Below, piece by piece: positions 35,317 through 43,484 of a DNA stretch of 64,000 bases. Below the pieces are notes generated by a model. It had not been told where the DNA came from, ran no database searches, and worked only from the letters and a program-made list of their open reading frames with translations. Source of the DNA: a virus. Every line of letters starts with the position of its first letter. Position 1 is the first letter of the stretch. The DNA lies in the IMG/VR virus record IMGVR_UViG_3300046787_000390, positions 62,001 through 126,000 of that record, one strand, 5' to 3'. A program made the translations under genes and the position numbers.

Positions 35317-35773
35317 ATACAAAAACATCCAGCCCATGCACTCCGACAAAATGTTTCCCATCAACAACGCCAGGTTCGTATAAACGTCGAAACTTTGGAT
35401 TGCATTTAGATGCAATTAACTCAATGGAGTCATCTATACTATCAGGAAAGCAAATATCAGTATTATTAGTAACTAAAAATTCGTAACGATTAACCGCCAT
35501 ATAAGCAACGCGAATGTCGTTGCGGACAATTGCACTAATCATTTTAATAAAGCTGTTGACTGAAATTTTTGTAGGGCTGTTTATTATTACCACACCGTTA
35601 CCGGTTGTGTCGATGTTAATCTTGGTTTTGCAAACATCAAAAAAATGTCCACGTGGTCCGTACCATTGCCAAGTGATATCTGGATGTTTTTTTAAAAAGT
35701 CTAGACATTGAATTTCCTGGTATAACAAATTGTCATGTAGTTGTTTGTTACGCCACTGATGGTTAATATTCAT
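35303..35773 (-). CDS. Unknown protein, first gene of minus-strand cluster
   Basis: A 156-residue protein (MNINHQWRNKQLHDNLLYQE...) with mixed alpha/beta composition and no motif I recognise. A late-type promoter lies upstream on the minus strand. The cluster of three sits beside a divergent radical SAM gene, so they may share a pathway (inference). Confidence 0.5.
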   Translation of the reverse strand: MNINHQWRNKQLHDNLLYQEIQCLDFLKKHPDITWQWYGPRGHFFDVCKTKINIDTTGNGVVIINSPTKISVNSFIKMISAIVRNDIRVAYMAVNRYEFLVTNNTDICFPDSIDDSIELIASKCNPKFRRLYEPGVVDGKHFVGVHGLDVFVYENN

Positions 35774-35804
35774 TGAACTGTTTTCATACTTTTATTAGGT
35801 AAAA

Positions 35805-35811
35805 TATTTAT
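35805..35811 (-). promoter_or_regulatory. Late-type promoter AATAAATA (minus)
   Basis: The minus strand reads AATAAATA about 31 bases before the start codon at 35773. Confidence 0.55.
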
Positions 35812-35819
35812 TATAAATA
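35812..35819 (+). promoter_or_regulatory. Late promoter TATAAATA (plus)
   Basis: Exact TATAAATA, directly adjoining the minus-strand motif. The start codon of the radical SAM gene is 73 bases downstream, an unusually long leader for this phage. The rest of 35820-35892 holds no gene. Confidence 0.75.
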
Positions 35820-35892
35820 AAAAACGCAGTTAAATTGTACTTAACCTGCCCGTCACACAGCTTCTAATAGCAATCTAACTAACACTTCACTT

Positions 35893-37182
35893 ATGTCATA
35901 TCAAACATTTCCTGGGAATAAAATTTTCCCAATCAAAACAGATTCAGCGTGTTTGTTAAAATGGAATTGGAGCAGTATCTGGTTAAACACTGGGACCACT
36001 GCAAGTTGCCATAGATGTTGGCATGAGCCAATCGATCCTGATAACTTTGATAATTTTCATAATATGCCGCAAAAAGTACAAGCTAGGGAATTAATGTTAC
36101 AAGGTCAATGGCCCACAAGTGGATGCCAATATTGTAAAAATATAGAAGAATCTGGTGGCACCAGTGATCGTCTTATGCAATTGGAGAGACATCACGGGCT
36201 TGATAAAATTCCTCTAGAATTACTAACTGACCCGACTGCAACTTCTGTTAGCCCTACTATTTTAGAAGTCTGGTTTAATAACACTTGTAATCTGACTTGT
36301 ACATATTGTGATTCACAATTTAGCAGTAAGTGGACAGAAGAACTCAAACGACACGGGGACATCAAGATAAGTGACCACACAGTAACCTACAACAAGAATA
36401 TTAATCCACATTACGATCGTATGGTCAAAGAACTTTGGAATTATCTGGATACTGATAATCGAAGCTCGACCCTCAGACATTTTCAAATTTTAGGCGGCGA
36501 ACCTTTGCTACAAAAAGAGTTTGATCAGACAATTGATTTTTGGCTCGCTCATCCTAACCCTAGTTTAACTATTAATGTAATTAGTAATTTGATGATTCCA
36601 CACGATCGATTCGTAGAGAAAATTCAGAAATTTGAACAACTATACACCACTGAGTCTATCCTTAAATTGCAAATGACTGCTAGCTTAGATGGATGGGGAC
36701 CAGCACAAGAATATGTTCGCCATGGGCTAGCTCTCGAGCTATGGGAGAAAAATTTCCGATATCTGTTAAACAAGCCGTGGTGCCAACCGAGCATTAACAG
36801 TTGTGTAACTAGTTTGAGTATCAAGGACATGGCAGCTCTGGCAGAAAAAATCAATCAATGGAACTTGCTTACTGAAATTCCAATTGATTGGAGCTTCGAA
36901 ATGCCAATCGGTAAAAAACAAAAAGTTACTGGTCAGCATCCTGCTGCGTTTGGGCCAGAGTTTTTTGCTAAAGATTTTGAAAAAGTTCTAAGCGTGATGT
37001 CACAAAATACACCAGACGAACTTGTTTTGTATAAACACATGCAAGGTATTGCAAAAATGCAAGCAGACAGTGAATACCAGTCCGAAACTATTAATAATTT
37101 AAAATATTATCTAGATCAACTTGACGCTCGCCGTGGATTAAACTGGAGAACAGTATTCCCGTGGTTAGATAGAACGTTTTAA
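35893..37182 (+). CDS. Radical SAM protein (twitch-type)
   Basis: The 429-residue protein has CNLTCTYC (CxxxCxxC, [4Fe-4S]/SAM motif) near residue 132-139 and FQILGGEPLL (GGEP) at about 196. An N-terminal cysteine set (SCHRCW, GCQYCKN) may hold a second cluster, as in twitch/SPASM-type radical SAM proteins. It would start radical chemistry on an unknown substrate. The three minus-strand genes lie opposite it. Confidence 0.85.
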   Translation: MSYQTFPGNKIFPIKTDSACLLKWNWSSIWLNTGTTASCHRCWHEPIDPDNFDNFHNMPQKVQARELMLQGQWPTSGCQYCKNIEESGGTSDRLMQLERHHGLDKIPLELLTDPTATSVSPTILEVWFNNTCNLTCTYCDSQFSSKWTEELKRHGDIKISDHTVTYNKNINPHYDRMVKELWNYLDTDNRSSTLRHFQILGGEPLLQKEFDQTIDFWLAHPNPSLTINVISNLMIPHDRFVEKIQKFEQLYTTESILKLQMTASLDGWGPAQEYVRHGLALELWEKNFRYLLNKPWCQPSINSCVTSLSIKDMAALAEKINQWNLLTEIPIDWSFEMPIGKKQKVTGQHPAAFGPEFFAKDFEKVLSVMSQNTPDELVLYKHMQGIAKMQADSEYQSETINNLKYYLDQLDARRGLNWRTVFPWLDRTF

Positions 37183-37194
37183 ACTTAAAAAAGC

Positions 37195-37202
37195 AATAAA
37201 TA
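37195..37202 (+). promoter_or_regulatory. Late-type promoter AATAAATA
   Basis: AATAAATA is 19 bases before ATG 37222. The leader holds AAAAAGG and the perfect palindrome AAAAGGCCTTTT at 37206-37217. Confidence 0.55.
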
Positions 37203-37221
37203 ACAAAAAGGCCTTTTAATC

Positions 37222-37470
37222 ATGCAAAAGAATACTCGCAGTTTGCTAGATGAATTAAACTCCATGTATGTGGAGAAAGATCGTCGTCATGTCATCGAAA
37301 ATCGTGCGAGCAATATTATTGCTAGTGCAATCAGACTCATGGAAGAAATTGATGCAAGCTATACACCTGAGCAATCGGAAAACTTGCAGCGTAAATTACT
37401 GAATGCTATAAAATTGCGTGACCCGGGCAAATTTACAAGAACAGTGAGACGTACCGATGCAAATTCATGA
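37222..37470 (+). CDS. Small conserved-type T4-type phage protein
   Basis: An 82-residue helical protein (TRSLLDELNSMYVEKDRRHVIENRASNIIASAI...). The style is common in T4-type phages of aquatic bacteria, but no function is known to me. It overlaps the next gene by 14 bases. Confidence 0.7.
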   Translation: MQKNTRSLLDELNSMYVEKDRRHVIENRASNIIASAIRLMEEIDASYTPEQSENLQRKLLNAIKLRDPGKFTRTVRRTDANS

Positions 37471-38515
37471 GCTAAACAAAAAGCCCACAAAGATTAACGA
37501 AGAACAAGTAAACGAAGTTGACTTAGTTGGCCCTAACAGTGTTTTTAATGTTGGGCGTGAGCTTGGGAAGCAACTGGTCAAAAACCCTCGTGGAGTAATC
37601 GACCCGACATCAATTGGTATCGCAAAACAAAACGCAGCCGCAGCATCAGCAACAGGTAGCGCAGCTGGTCTTGCAAAACAAGGATACCAAGTAGGAGGTA
37701 GCGCAAAAGAAAAAACAACGCCACAGCAAGAACTCCAAGTAGTTAAAACAACTCCGGCATATCAACAGCAAGTAAAAAATCTTGCAGCACAGTGGAAGTC
37801 TGTTTCCCCAGGAATAGTAGCAACCGTGAAAAAGCGAGCAGCGTCACCTGAACCTGCATTAGCCGAAGATGTTATTGATTTAGCACCGCCAAACACTACT
37901 CAAGACGCAGCAACAAAACAAACACTATCGGGATTGTATGCCCAACGTGCATCGGGCTATGCTCCTGCAAAATACAATGTATCGACTGCTACTGGTCCAG
38001 CTGCTACTCCCAATCCAGAAACATCAAAATATGTCAATGCCGACTTAACTATTATATCTAACGAATTTAAAAAATGGGCCAGCACTAAATTGGCGCAAGT
38101 TGGTGTTAGATTAGACACAATCGCCAGTGACTCCTGGACTAAAACTCAGCTCGAACAACTACTCTTAAAAATTGCAACATTTAGTTTGGCTAATCCTGAT
38201 GGCAGCGAAACAACCAATGCCGCAGTAGAAGAATTTTTTAATGTTGCTATCGCTTCTAACTTGGCAATGAATAAAAATTCTAGCTCTGTTGCAGCCAGAA
38301 CATCAGGGGCTCAGCCAACAGCAACCGCGGCCGGAACACAAGATGATGCTGCCTTGCTTCGCCAAAGTAACATTCCATTAACTCCCACACAGATAGAAAC
38401 AATAGGCAAAGCAATCAGACAAGATCTCAAGGGCAGTAATGTTATTAGAGACACAGGAAGTGAATTATTAAATGCATTGGCCAGATCTGCTGGTCTCCAG
38501 ATAGGAACATCATGA
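37457..38515 (+). CDS. Ala/Thr-rich structural-type protein
   Basis: A 352-residue protein beginning MQIHELNKKP, rich in Ala, Thr, Pro and Gln with helical segments. Low-complexity patches (QNAAAASATGSAAGL) and lack of motifs suggest an internal or assembly protein. Its stop overlaps the nucleotidyltransferase-ligase gene by ATGA. Confidence 0.6.
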   Translation: MQIHELNKKPTKINEEQVNEVDLVGPNSVFNVGRELGKQLVKNPRGVIDPTSIGIAKQNAAAASATGSAAGLAKQGYQVGGSAKEKTTPQQELQVVKTTPAYQQQVKNLAAQWKSVSPGIVATVKKRAASPEPALAEDVIDLAPPNTTQDAATKQTLSGLYAQRASGYAPAKYNVSTATGPAATPNPETSKYVNADLTIISNEFKKWASTKLAQVGVRLDTIASDSWTKTQLEQLLLKIATFSLANPDGSETTNAAVEEFFNVAIASNLAMNKNSSSVAARTSGAQPTATAAGTQDDAALLRQSNIPLTPTQIETIGKAIRQDLKGSNVIRDTGSELLNALARSAGLQIGTS

Positions 38516-40437
38516 AATTATTAGAAGGCGGAAACGTATTCAAGGACGAACAAGGCCAGCCCTTGACACAACGTATTAATCAAGCAGACGTTCCTGCAAC
38601 AGTTCGATGGATTGAAAAAGTAACTGGCATCGAGTTCCCACAAGAGCGTTGGTTAGGTTCAACTGGACGTAAAGCTACCTCGGGAGATTTAGATTTAGGC
38701 GTTGATATCTCAGAGGTTTCAAAAGAAGCACTGGCTGCACATTTAAACGAGTTTGTTACTAGTCAAGGACTTGACCCCAAGGACTTTGTGCGTAAAGGTG
38801 GTGAAGTTCATTTAAAGACTCCTATTGGTGGCAATCCTGCTAACGGATTTGTGCAAACAGACTTTATGTTCTTCCCTAACTTAGACTGGGGCACATTCTT
38901 TTATGGAGGCGCAGAAGGCAGCTCATACAAGGGAATGAACCGAAATGTATTGATGTCAAGTATTGCTAAAAGTTTAGGACTCAAAGTCGGTGCCAACGGT
39001 ATGTTTAGCCGCACTAGTAATCAATTGGTACCAAATGGGCAAGATCCTGACTATGTTGCTCAAGTATTACTAGGCCCAACTGCAACTAAAGAAAATTTAA
39101 AGAACGTTGAGAGCATTTTCTCTGCATTAGCCAACGATCAACAGAAAGACGCTAAACTAGCTGACTTCCGTGAATACCTAAAGCGTGAAGGCCTAAGCGA
39201 GCCAGACCTTAAAGAAGATGATGCCGGGTTCCTGGGACGTCTGCGTGATAGAATTGTCAACCAGGGCATGTATGCACTAATTGAAGCTGAAGAAAAGCAA
39301 CATCTAGTAGAAGCAAAGAACCCACGTATTCCATATATCGAAGACTTGGTTTTACAAAAAGGTGTTACCGGTGCTCGCGAAGCACTAGACATCATTAAAC
39401 ATACTGCTGAAGATACCAAGCAGTATGCTACAATCAAATGGGATGGGTCACCTGCTGTTATCTTTGGTCGCGACAATAACGGAAACTTTGTGTTAACTGA
39501 CAAAGCTGGTGCAACCGCAGTTGGCTACAATGGACTTGCTACAAGTCCTCAAATGATGGATCAGATCCTAAAGCAACGCGATGCTTCTGCTGCTGCAAAA
39601 GGCAAAGCGTCAGATCGTTCTCAACTGAGTAAAATTTATCAAGACATTTGGCCTTATTTTGAAGCTGCTGTTCCAAAGAACTTCCGTGGCTACATGAAGG
39701 GAGATTTGTTGTATTTCCCCGAACGTCCGTATGTAGAAGAAGCAGGTAACTTGGTATTCCAGCCTAACACACATGGCGGGATTCAATATCGTATTCCTGT
39801 GTCTAGCCCACTAGGTCAACGCATTGCTAAAAGTCAAGTTGGCATCGCTGTGCATACTTACATGGAAGACCCACATGCTGCTGAACAGTTTATTGGTGAC
39901 CCCGAATCTAAATTAAAAAATGTTCCTGGGTTGATGCTCACAGGTGCTACAGTTAAAGATCTGCAAAACTTAAAACTCAACAGAAACATCATGAGTGAGT
40001 TAAGCAGTTACGCTCGTGGACCTAATGCACAAGCCCTACAAGGATTATTAAATCCTGCTGAACTTAGAGCAGCACAGATTACTGATCTCCCTGCACTAAT
40101 GGAAAAGTTTATTCACAGCCTTAAGGGTACTGACTATTCAACTGCTACACCGGAAAACTTTGGTGCGTGGTTGCAGGCCAATGTAACACCTAGAAAGTAC
40201 AACAACATAGTTGAATACTTGCAAAGCCCGCGTTCTAATGTGTTAGGTATGAGTGTTGCTTTTGCTATTTGGAACAAGTTGCACGAACTTAAAATTGATC
40301 TGCAAAGACAGTTGGATGTACAACAGCCCGGACAAGAAGGATGGGTGTTTAGTACCCCTGCAGGCCGTGCTAAAGTAGTTAGTAGAACCGCTGGCGGCTT
40401 TGCTGATCCGGCCAGAAAAGCTCAGGCTAAACCTTAA
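38512..40437 (+). CDS. Pol-beta-like nucleotidyltransferase fused to a KxDG ligase-like domain
   Basis: Residues 40-120 match the Pol-beta superfamily: LGSTGRKATSGDLDLGVD (GS at 49-50, Asp at 59 and 61) and VQTDFMFF (third Asp at 117). Residues 300-500 resemble covalent nucleotidyltransferase ligases: IKWDGSPAVIFGRD holds the K309-x-D-G motif I, then GYMKGDLLYFPE and VGIAVHTYM follow as later motifs. The 641-residue fusion suits RNA end repair or tRNA modification. I believe the C-terminal half is a T4-type family of unknown function (DUF6267-like). Activity is untested. Confidence 0.7.
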   Translation: MKLLEGGNVFKDEQGQPLTQRINQADVPATVRWIEKVTGIEFPQERWLGSTGRKATSGDLDLGVDISEVSKEALAAHLNEFVTSQGLDPKDFVRKGGEVHLKTPIGGNPANGFVQTDFMFFPNLDWGTFFYGGAEGSSYKGMNRNVLMSSIAKSLGLKVGANGMFSRTSNQLVPNGQDPDYVAQVLLGPTATKENLKNVESIFSALANDQQKDAKLADFREYLKREGLSEPDLKEDDAGFLGRLRDRIVNQGMYALIEAEEKQHLVEAKNPRIPYIEDLVLQKGVTGAREALDIIKHTAEDTKQYATIKWDGSPAVIFGRDNNGNFVLTDKAGATAVGYNGLATSPQMMDQILKQRDASAAAKGKASDRSQLSKIYQDIWPYFEAAVPKNFRGYMKGDLLYFPERPYVEEAGNLVFQPNTHGGIQYRIPVSSPLGQRIAKSQVGIAVHTYMEDPHAAEQFIGDPESKLKNVPGLMLTGATVKDLQNLKLNRNIMSELSSYARGPNAQALQGLLNPAELRAAQITDLPALMEKFIHSLKGTDYSTATPENFGAWLQANVTPRKYNNIVEYLQSPRSNVLGMSVAFAIWNKLHELKIDLQRQLDVQQPGQEGWVFSTPAGRAKVVSRTAGGFADPARKAQAKP

Positions 40438-40452
40438 TTTTTTGCCAAAAGA

Positions 40453-40459
40453 CTAAATA
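40453..40459 (+). promoter_or_regulatory. Late-type promoter CTAAATA
   Basis: CTAAATA is 41 bases before ATG 40501. The leader has TTAGGAGAAAC, a strong ribosome-binding site, fitting high late expression. Confidence 0.6.
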
Positions 40460-40500
40460 AAAGTAGAGTTGCTATACTCATATATTTAGGAGAAACAAAA

Positions 40501-40884
40501 ATGGCATATTTCGCAAGAGTTAATGGTGATGCACAACCAGTATTTGCATTAGACACCCAAAACGGTCCAGTAGCACCAGCTACATCTTTGGCTGGTGCTC
40601 CAGTCCAACCAGCAGGTCCAAAACTAGACTTTTTCCGTGCAGTTGCTAACACTAGCATCAACGGTGAAGGTGGAGTTAACGAATACGTTTCTAACGTTAT
40701 TCAAGCGATCCAACAAACTAGCACTGTTGCTATGTACCAAGTTGACGGCACTGCATTAAGCATTGCTGTTTACCCAACTGGCGCATTTGCTAACGCTGCA
40801 ACTTTCTTGGCTGCTGCTAACATCACCGCTACTGGTTTCCAACTAGACAGCGCAACAGCAAACGGCTTCAAGCTAGCTGCTTAA
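40501..40884 (+). CDS. Small virion-type protein, probably highly expressed
   Basis: The 127-residue protein is Ala/Thr/Asn-rich, with no Cys, and predicted beta and loop content. A late-type promoter, strong RBS and strong terminator frame it as a one-gene unit. This looks like an abundant capsid or tail accessory. No family recognised. Confidence 0.6.
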   Translation: MAYFARVNGDAQPVFALDTQNGPVAPATSLAGAPVQPAGPKLDFFRAVANTSINGEGGVNEYVSNVIQAIQQTSTVAMYQVDGTALSIAVYPTGAFANAATFLAAANITATGFQLDSATANGFKLAA

Positions 40885-40906
40885 TCAAATTTAATTTGAT
40901 CACTAA

Positions 40907-40930
40907 CCCCGGAAATATCCGGGGTTTTTT
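40907..40930 (+). terminator. Rho-independent terminator
   Basis: CCCCGGA (40907-40913), loop AATA, TCCGGGG (40918-40924), then six T. Upstream ATCAAAT and ATTTGAT (40884-40900) form a second palindrome. Confidence 0.93.
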
Positions 40931-40937
40931 ATTGGCC

Positions 40938-40945
40938 GTTAAATA
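40938..40945 (+). promoter_or_regulatory. Late-type promoter GTTAAATA
   Basis: GTTAAATA ends nine bases before ATG 40955. The predicted leader is about four bases. Confidence 0.55.
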
Positions 40946-40954
40946 ACCCATAAT

Positions 40955-41374
40955 ATGAAAATACGTTGCCTTACACTTTTTGACATCACTGAGACTGGGA
41001 TCACCGGGCACTTTAGACCGACACAAATTCCATTTACTAACCGAGTGGGCAACACAATCTCTAACATAACTGACTGGAACAGATCAAGAAACCAGCAAAG
41101 GAATTTTGAAACTATCACCCAGGTCCTGCAACTACGAACACAGATTTTTGATGTTACCTCGCCTATCAAGAATGGCAAGTGGGAATTTGAATTTGATGTA
41201 GAAGCTAACGAAATTTATCAACTTGATCAAGATACGTTTGGTATACTAAAACAAGATTGCGAAGATGTTCCAATGATTGTCGGACTCGACGATGAGTATG
41301 TATTAACTCCTTCGCTAGTTACGTCAGGATCGCAGCAGAACATCTGGTTTGAATTAATTTTGGTAAATAATTAA
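40955..41374 (+). CDS. Conserved-type phage protein
   Basis: A 139-residue protein (IRCLTLFDITETGITGHFRP...) with a mixed beta layout. It is commonly found near structural genes in T4-type phages, but I cannot name its job. Its stop codon region carries the next late-type promoter. Confidence 0.6.
   Translation: MKIRCLTLFDITETGITGHFRPTQIPFTNRVGNTISNITDWNRSRNQQRNFETITQVLQLRTQIFDVTSPIKNGKWEFEFDVEANEIYQLDQDTFGILKQDCEDVPMIVGLDDEYVLTPSLVTSGSQQNIWFELILVNN
41363..41369 (+). promoter_or_regulatory. Late-type promoter GTAAATA inside the upstream gene end
   Basis: GTAAATA overlaps the end of the upstream gene and is seven bases before ATG 41377. A leader of about two bases is predicted. Confidence 0.5.
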
Positions 41375-41376
41375 TC

Positions 41377-41634
41377 ATGACAGACACTACAGCACTTGAA
41401 AAGAAAAGCCTAGAAGCACACGTTGACCTATGCGCTCAACGTTATCGATTTTTAGAAGAAAAAATAGGCGGTATGGACGAAAAAATTGATGCTGTTGTTG
41501 ATACCGTTGCAGGTGTTAAATCATCAGTTGACAAAATGGCAGAAAAAAACAATGATCGTCTTGTTAATTGGGGTGTTGGTATTATTGTATTCCTTGTTGG
41601 CATAATTGGATACTTACTTAAAGTTCAAGCCTAA
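41377..41634 (+). CDS. Coiled-coil protein with C-terminal membrane anchor (XhlA-like)
   Basis: The 85-residue protein has a long helix (LEKKSLEAHVDLCAQRYRFL...) and a hydrophobic C terminus (WGVGIIVFLVGIIGYLLKV). This layout matches XhlA-type lysis-associated proteins, which help form or support holes in the membrane. The call is from layout, not from a specific motif. Confidence 0.5.
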   Translation: MTDTTALEKKSLEAHVDLCAQRYRFLEEKIGGMDEKIDAVVDTVAGVKSSVDKMAEKNNDRLVNWGVGIIVFLVGIIGYLLKVQA

Positions 41635-42140
41635 TGGATAAAGATGCACAACTTGAGCGTTTGCTCCGTGAAGAATTCAAAACTGTATTACCATTCCTTA
41701 TTTGGCAAAACAACGACGGCGAATACGAAGCATTTGACAAGTACAAGATAGTACCTGAACATCCAGGTTATACAGTGTACATTAATGAAGATTGTCAGGG
41801 ATTTTTTAACAGCACACGCACAGCAATTAGCTGGTGTGTTGCTGACAAATTCCAACGCTTTAACTTAGCCAGAGACTTATTAACATACGATAATATGTTA
41901 GCAAATATCAGCAACGACATTTTTGTCAGAGCTGGTGTAGCAAACAAAACCCAGGACTATACTCTTAAAGAGAGTATAGAAATTAAATTAGAGCCAAAAA
42001 TTATACAGAAACGAGAGATTGAAACTCATCTCAATAAATGTGTAAATTGGGCTAAATACCTACAGCAAAAAGGATTCGAAAATGAAACTGCAAGATTTGG
42101 CTCAGCCACAACAATCAAAACAAACCGCTCGAGTGTTTGA
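41634..42140 (+). CDS. Conserved-type phage protein
   Basis: A 168-residue protein (KDAQLERLLREEFKTVLPFLIWQNNDG...). The middle is mixed alpha/beta, the C terminus helical and basic. It overlaps the next gene by 59 bases. No family or role recognised. Confidence 0.6.
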   Translation: MDKDAQLERLLREEFKTVLPFLIWQNNDGEYEAFDKYKIVPEHPGYTVYINEDCQGFFNSTRTAISWCVADKFQRFNLARDLLTYDNMLANISNDIFVRAGVANKTQDYTLKESIEIKLEPKIIQKREIETHLNKCVNWAKYLQQKGFENETARFGSATTIKTNRSSV

Positions 42141-42786
42141 AAGTTATTTTGGACAAAGTGCAAACTTTGACCAGTTGACCCACCCTCAAGCTCGTAACAT
42201 GTTAACCCGTGTTCGTAACTTAATTCGCGAACACCGCGCACACCCTAGTTTTCACCGCAGTGAACAGAACCCAACTTACTTGAAGTTGGTTGTAATGGAG
42301 CAAGGACTTGCAGAACGTATGCGCGAAACTCTTCGTGAAGCTAGTGAAGTTCAACAAGCTCAAGTAGTTCTTGCTGCCCAAGACATGGTAGACAAGATGC
42401 AAAAAATGTTGGAAGAAATTACTGCATTGCAGTTCAAGGACTTGCCTGCATTGGTTGATTCAATCAAGAACGAAGTTGGCGCACAACAAGCTACTCAATT
42501 CAACGCTGATGCTACTGCTGCTCTAAGCGGGTTAGTGCAAAACCTACAAGCTGGCAAGCAACAAATGGAAGCTGCACTTGGTGTAGTTACAGGTGAAGGC
42601 GCTGCTCCAATGGACGCCGGAATGGGTGCTGCTCCAATGGATGCTAGCATGGGTGCTGATTTAGGTGCTGCTGGTGCAGACTTAGAAGCAGGTGCAGCTG
42701 ATCTAGAAGCAGGTGCAGAAGTAGCTGCTGACGATCTAGAAGCACCAGCCGGTAGCGCTGCTGATTTAGGCCGTGGTCGCAGATAA
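42082..42786 (+). CDS. Helical protein with Ala/Asp repeat tail, possibly scaffold-like
   Basis: The first 165 residues are helical (SYFGQSANFDQLTHPQARNM). The last 70 residues are a low-complexity repeat with units like APMDAGMGA, APMDASMGA and DLEAGAADLEAGA. Such helical proteins with acidic Ala-rich tails are often internal or scaffold proteins, though nothing proves it. Start 42082 is preceded by AAAAAGGATT. Confidence 0.55.
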   Translation: MKLQDLAQPQQSKQTARVFESYFGQSANFDQLTHPQARNMLTRVRNLIREHRAHPSFHRSEQNPTYLKLVVMEQGLAERMRETLREASEVQQAQVVLAAQDMVDKMQKMLEEITALQFKDLPALVDSIKNEVGAQQATQFNADATAALSGLVQNLQAGKQQMEAALGVVTGEGAAPMDAGMGAAPMDASMGADLGAAGADLEAGAADLEAGAEVAADDLEAPAGSAADLGRGRR

Positions 42787-43133
42787 TGCTAATCCGTGAA
42801 TTCCAAGAAGGTGCAGTTAACACACAAAAATTAGCTGCTCTTATTGATTTCTTAGCAGGTCGTGCCGAGGATCAAAACGCCAAAAAACAAATTAGCAAGG
42901 CTGCGTTAATCAATGCTGCTAAAAATTTAGGCGTTAATATCAACGATCAAATTTTGGCTGAACTAGTTCTCAAGGAACCGTTGAAAAACATCCTTGAACC
43001 AATTGAACCTAACTCAGATGTTATTCGCTACAAAGGCAATGACGAAGTTGACACTGCAATGAGTGTCGATCAGTCTCAAGACATTGTGGACAAGAACGCC
43101 AAAGCGGCCATGCGTCGCGGTATGAACAAATAA
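42786..43133 (+). CDS. Small conserved-type protein
   Basis: A 115-residue helical protein (REFQEGAVNTQKLAALIDFL...) started by TAATG overlap. No motif recognised. It ends just before the sigma70-type promoter at 43155. Confidence 0.6.
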   Translation: MLIREFQEGAVNTQKLAALIDFLAGRAEDQNAKKQISKAALINAAKNLGVNINDQILAELVLKEPLKNILEPIEPNSDVIRYKGNDEVDTAMSVDQSQDIVDKNAKAAMRRGMNK

Positions 43134-43141
43134 TCAAAACG

Positions 43142-43160
43142 GGTCAACGTAAGGTTGACC
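43142..43160. repeat. Inverted repeat over a -35 box
   Basis: GGTCAAC (43142-43148) is the reverse complement of GTTGACC (43154-43160) with a 5-base gap. The right arm holds the -35 box, so the repeat may be an operator or a terminator remnant. Confidence 0.55.
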
Positions 43161-43183
43161 TTTGGCGTTAAGTATAGTATACT
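43155..43183 (+). promoter_or_regulatory. Sigma70 promoter inside the late region
   Basis: TTGACC (43155-43160), a 17-base spacer and TATACT (43178-43183). It is unusual to find this early type in the middle of the late-type block. Confidence 0.75.
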
Positions 43184-43200
43184 TTACTGTAGGAAAAGCC

Positions 43201-43482
43201 ATGAAATATCTAATCTCAATCATCTTATCGGTGTTAGCATTAACGGCTAATGCTCAACCTCACCGTCCTTATCCACATCACGGCCATGGTGGCGCACGTG
43301 GGTGGGGCTGGGTGGCACCTGCTATCATTGGTGGCGCGATTGTGTATGGAGCAACAAGACCATCTGCCCCGCCACCTGTAGTGTATCAACCCACACTACC
43401 ACCACCGCCTTACGGCTACCACTACGAACAAATCCTGGACGCTAACTGCAATTGTTATCGTTGGGTCTTGGTACAAGGATAA
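43201..43482 (+). CDS. Small exported His/Pro/Gly-rich protein
   Basis: The ATG at 43201 gives a signal peptide ([18 protein letters not shown], residues 1-18). A His/Pro/Gly-rich region and a Gly-rich hydrophobic segment ([17 protein letters not shown]) follow, then a Cys pair (DANCNCYRW). The mature part is likely periplasmic or cell-surface. Such proteins are found in bacteria as small secreted proteins; in phages the role is unknown. It is driven by its own sigma70 promoter. Confidence 0.65.
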   Translation: MKYLISIILSVLALTANAQPHRPYPHHGHGGARGWGWVAPAIIGGAIVYGATRPSAPPPVVYQPTLPPPPYGYHYEQILDANCNCYRWVLVQG

Positions 43483-43484
43483 AC

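Noticed and set aside
43142-43160. Rho-independent terminator
   Set aside because: The inverted repeat is followed by TTTGGCG rather than a T run, and it contains the -35 box. An operator or neutral repeat is more likely.
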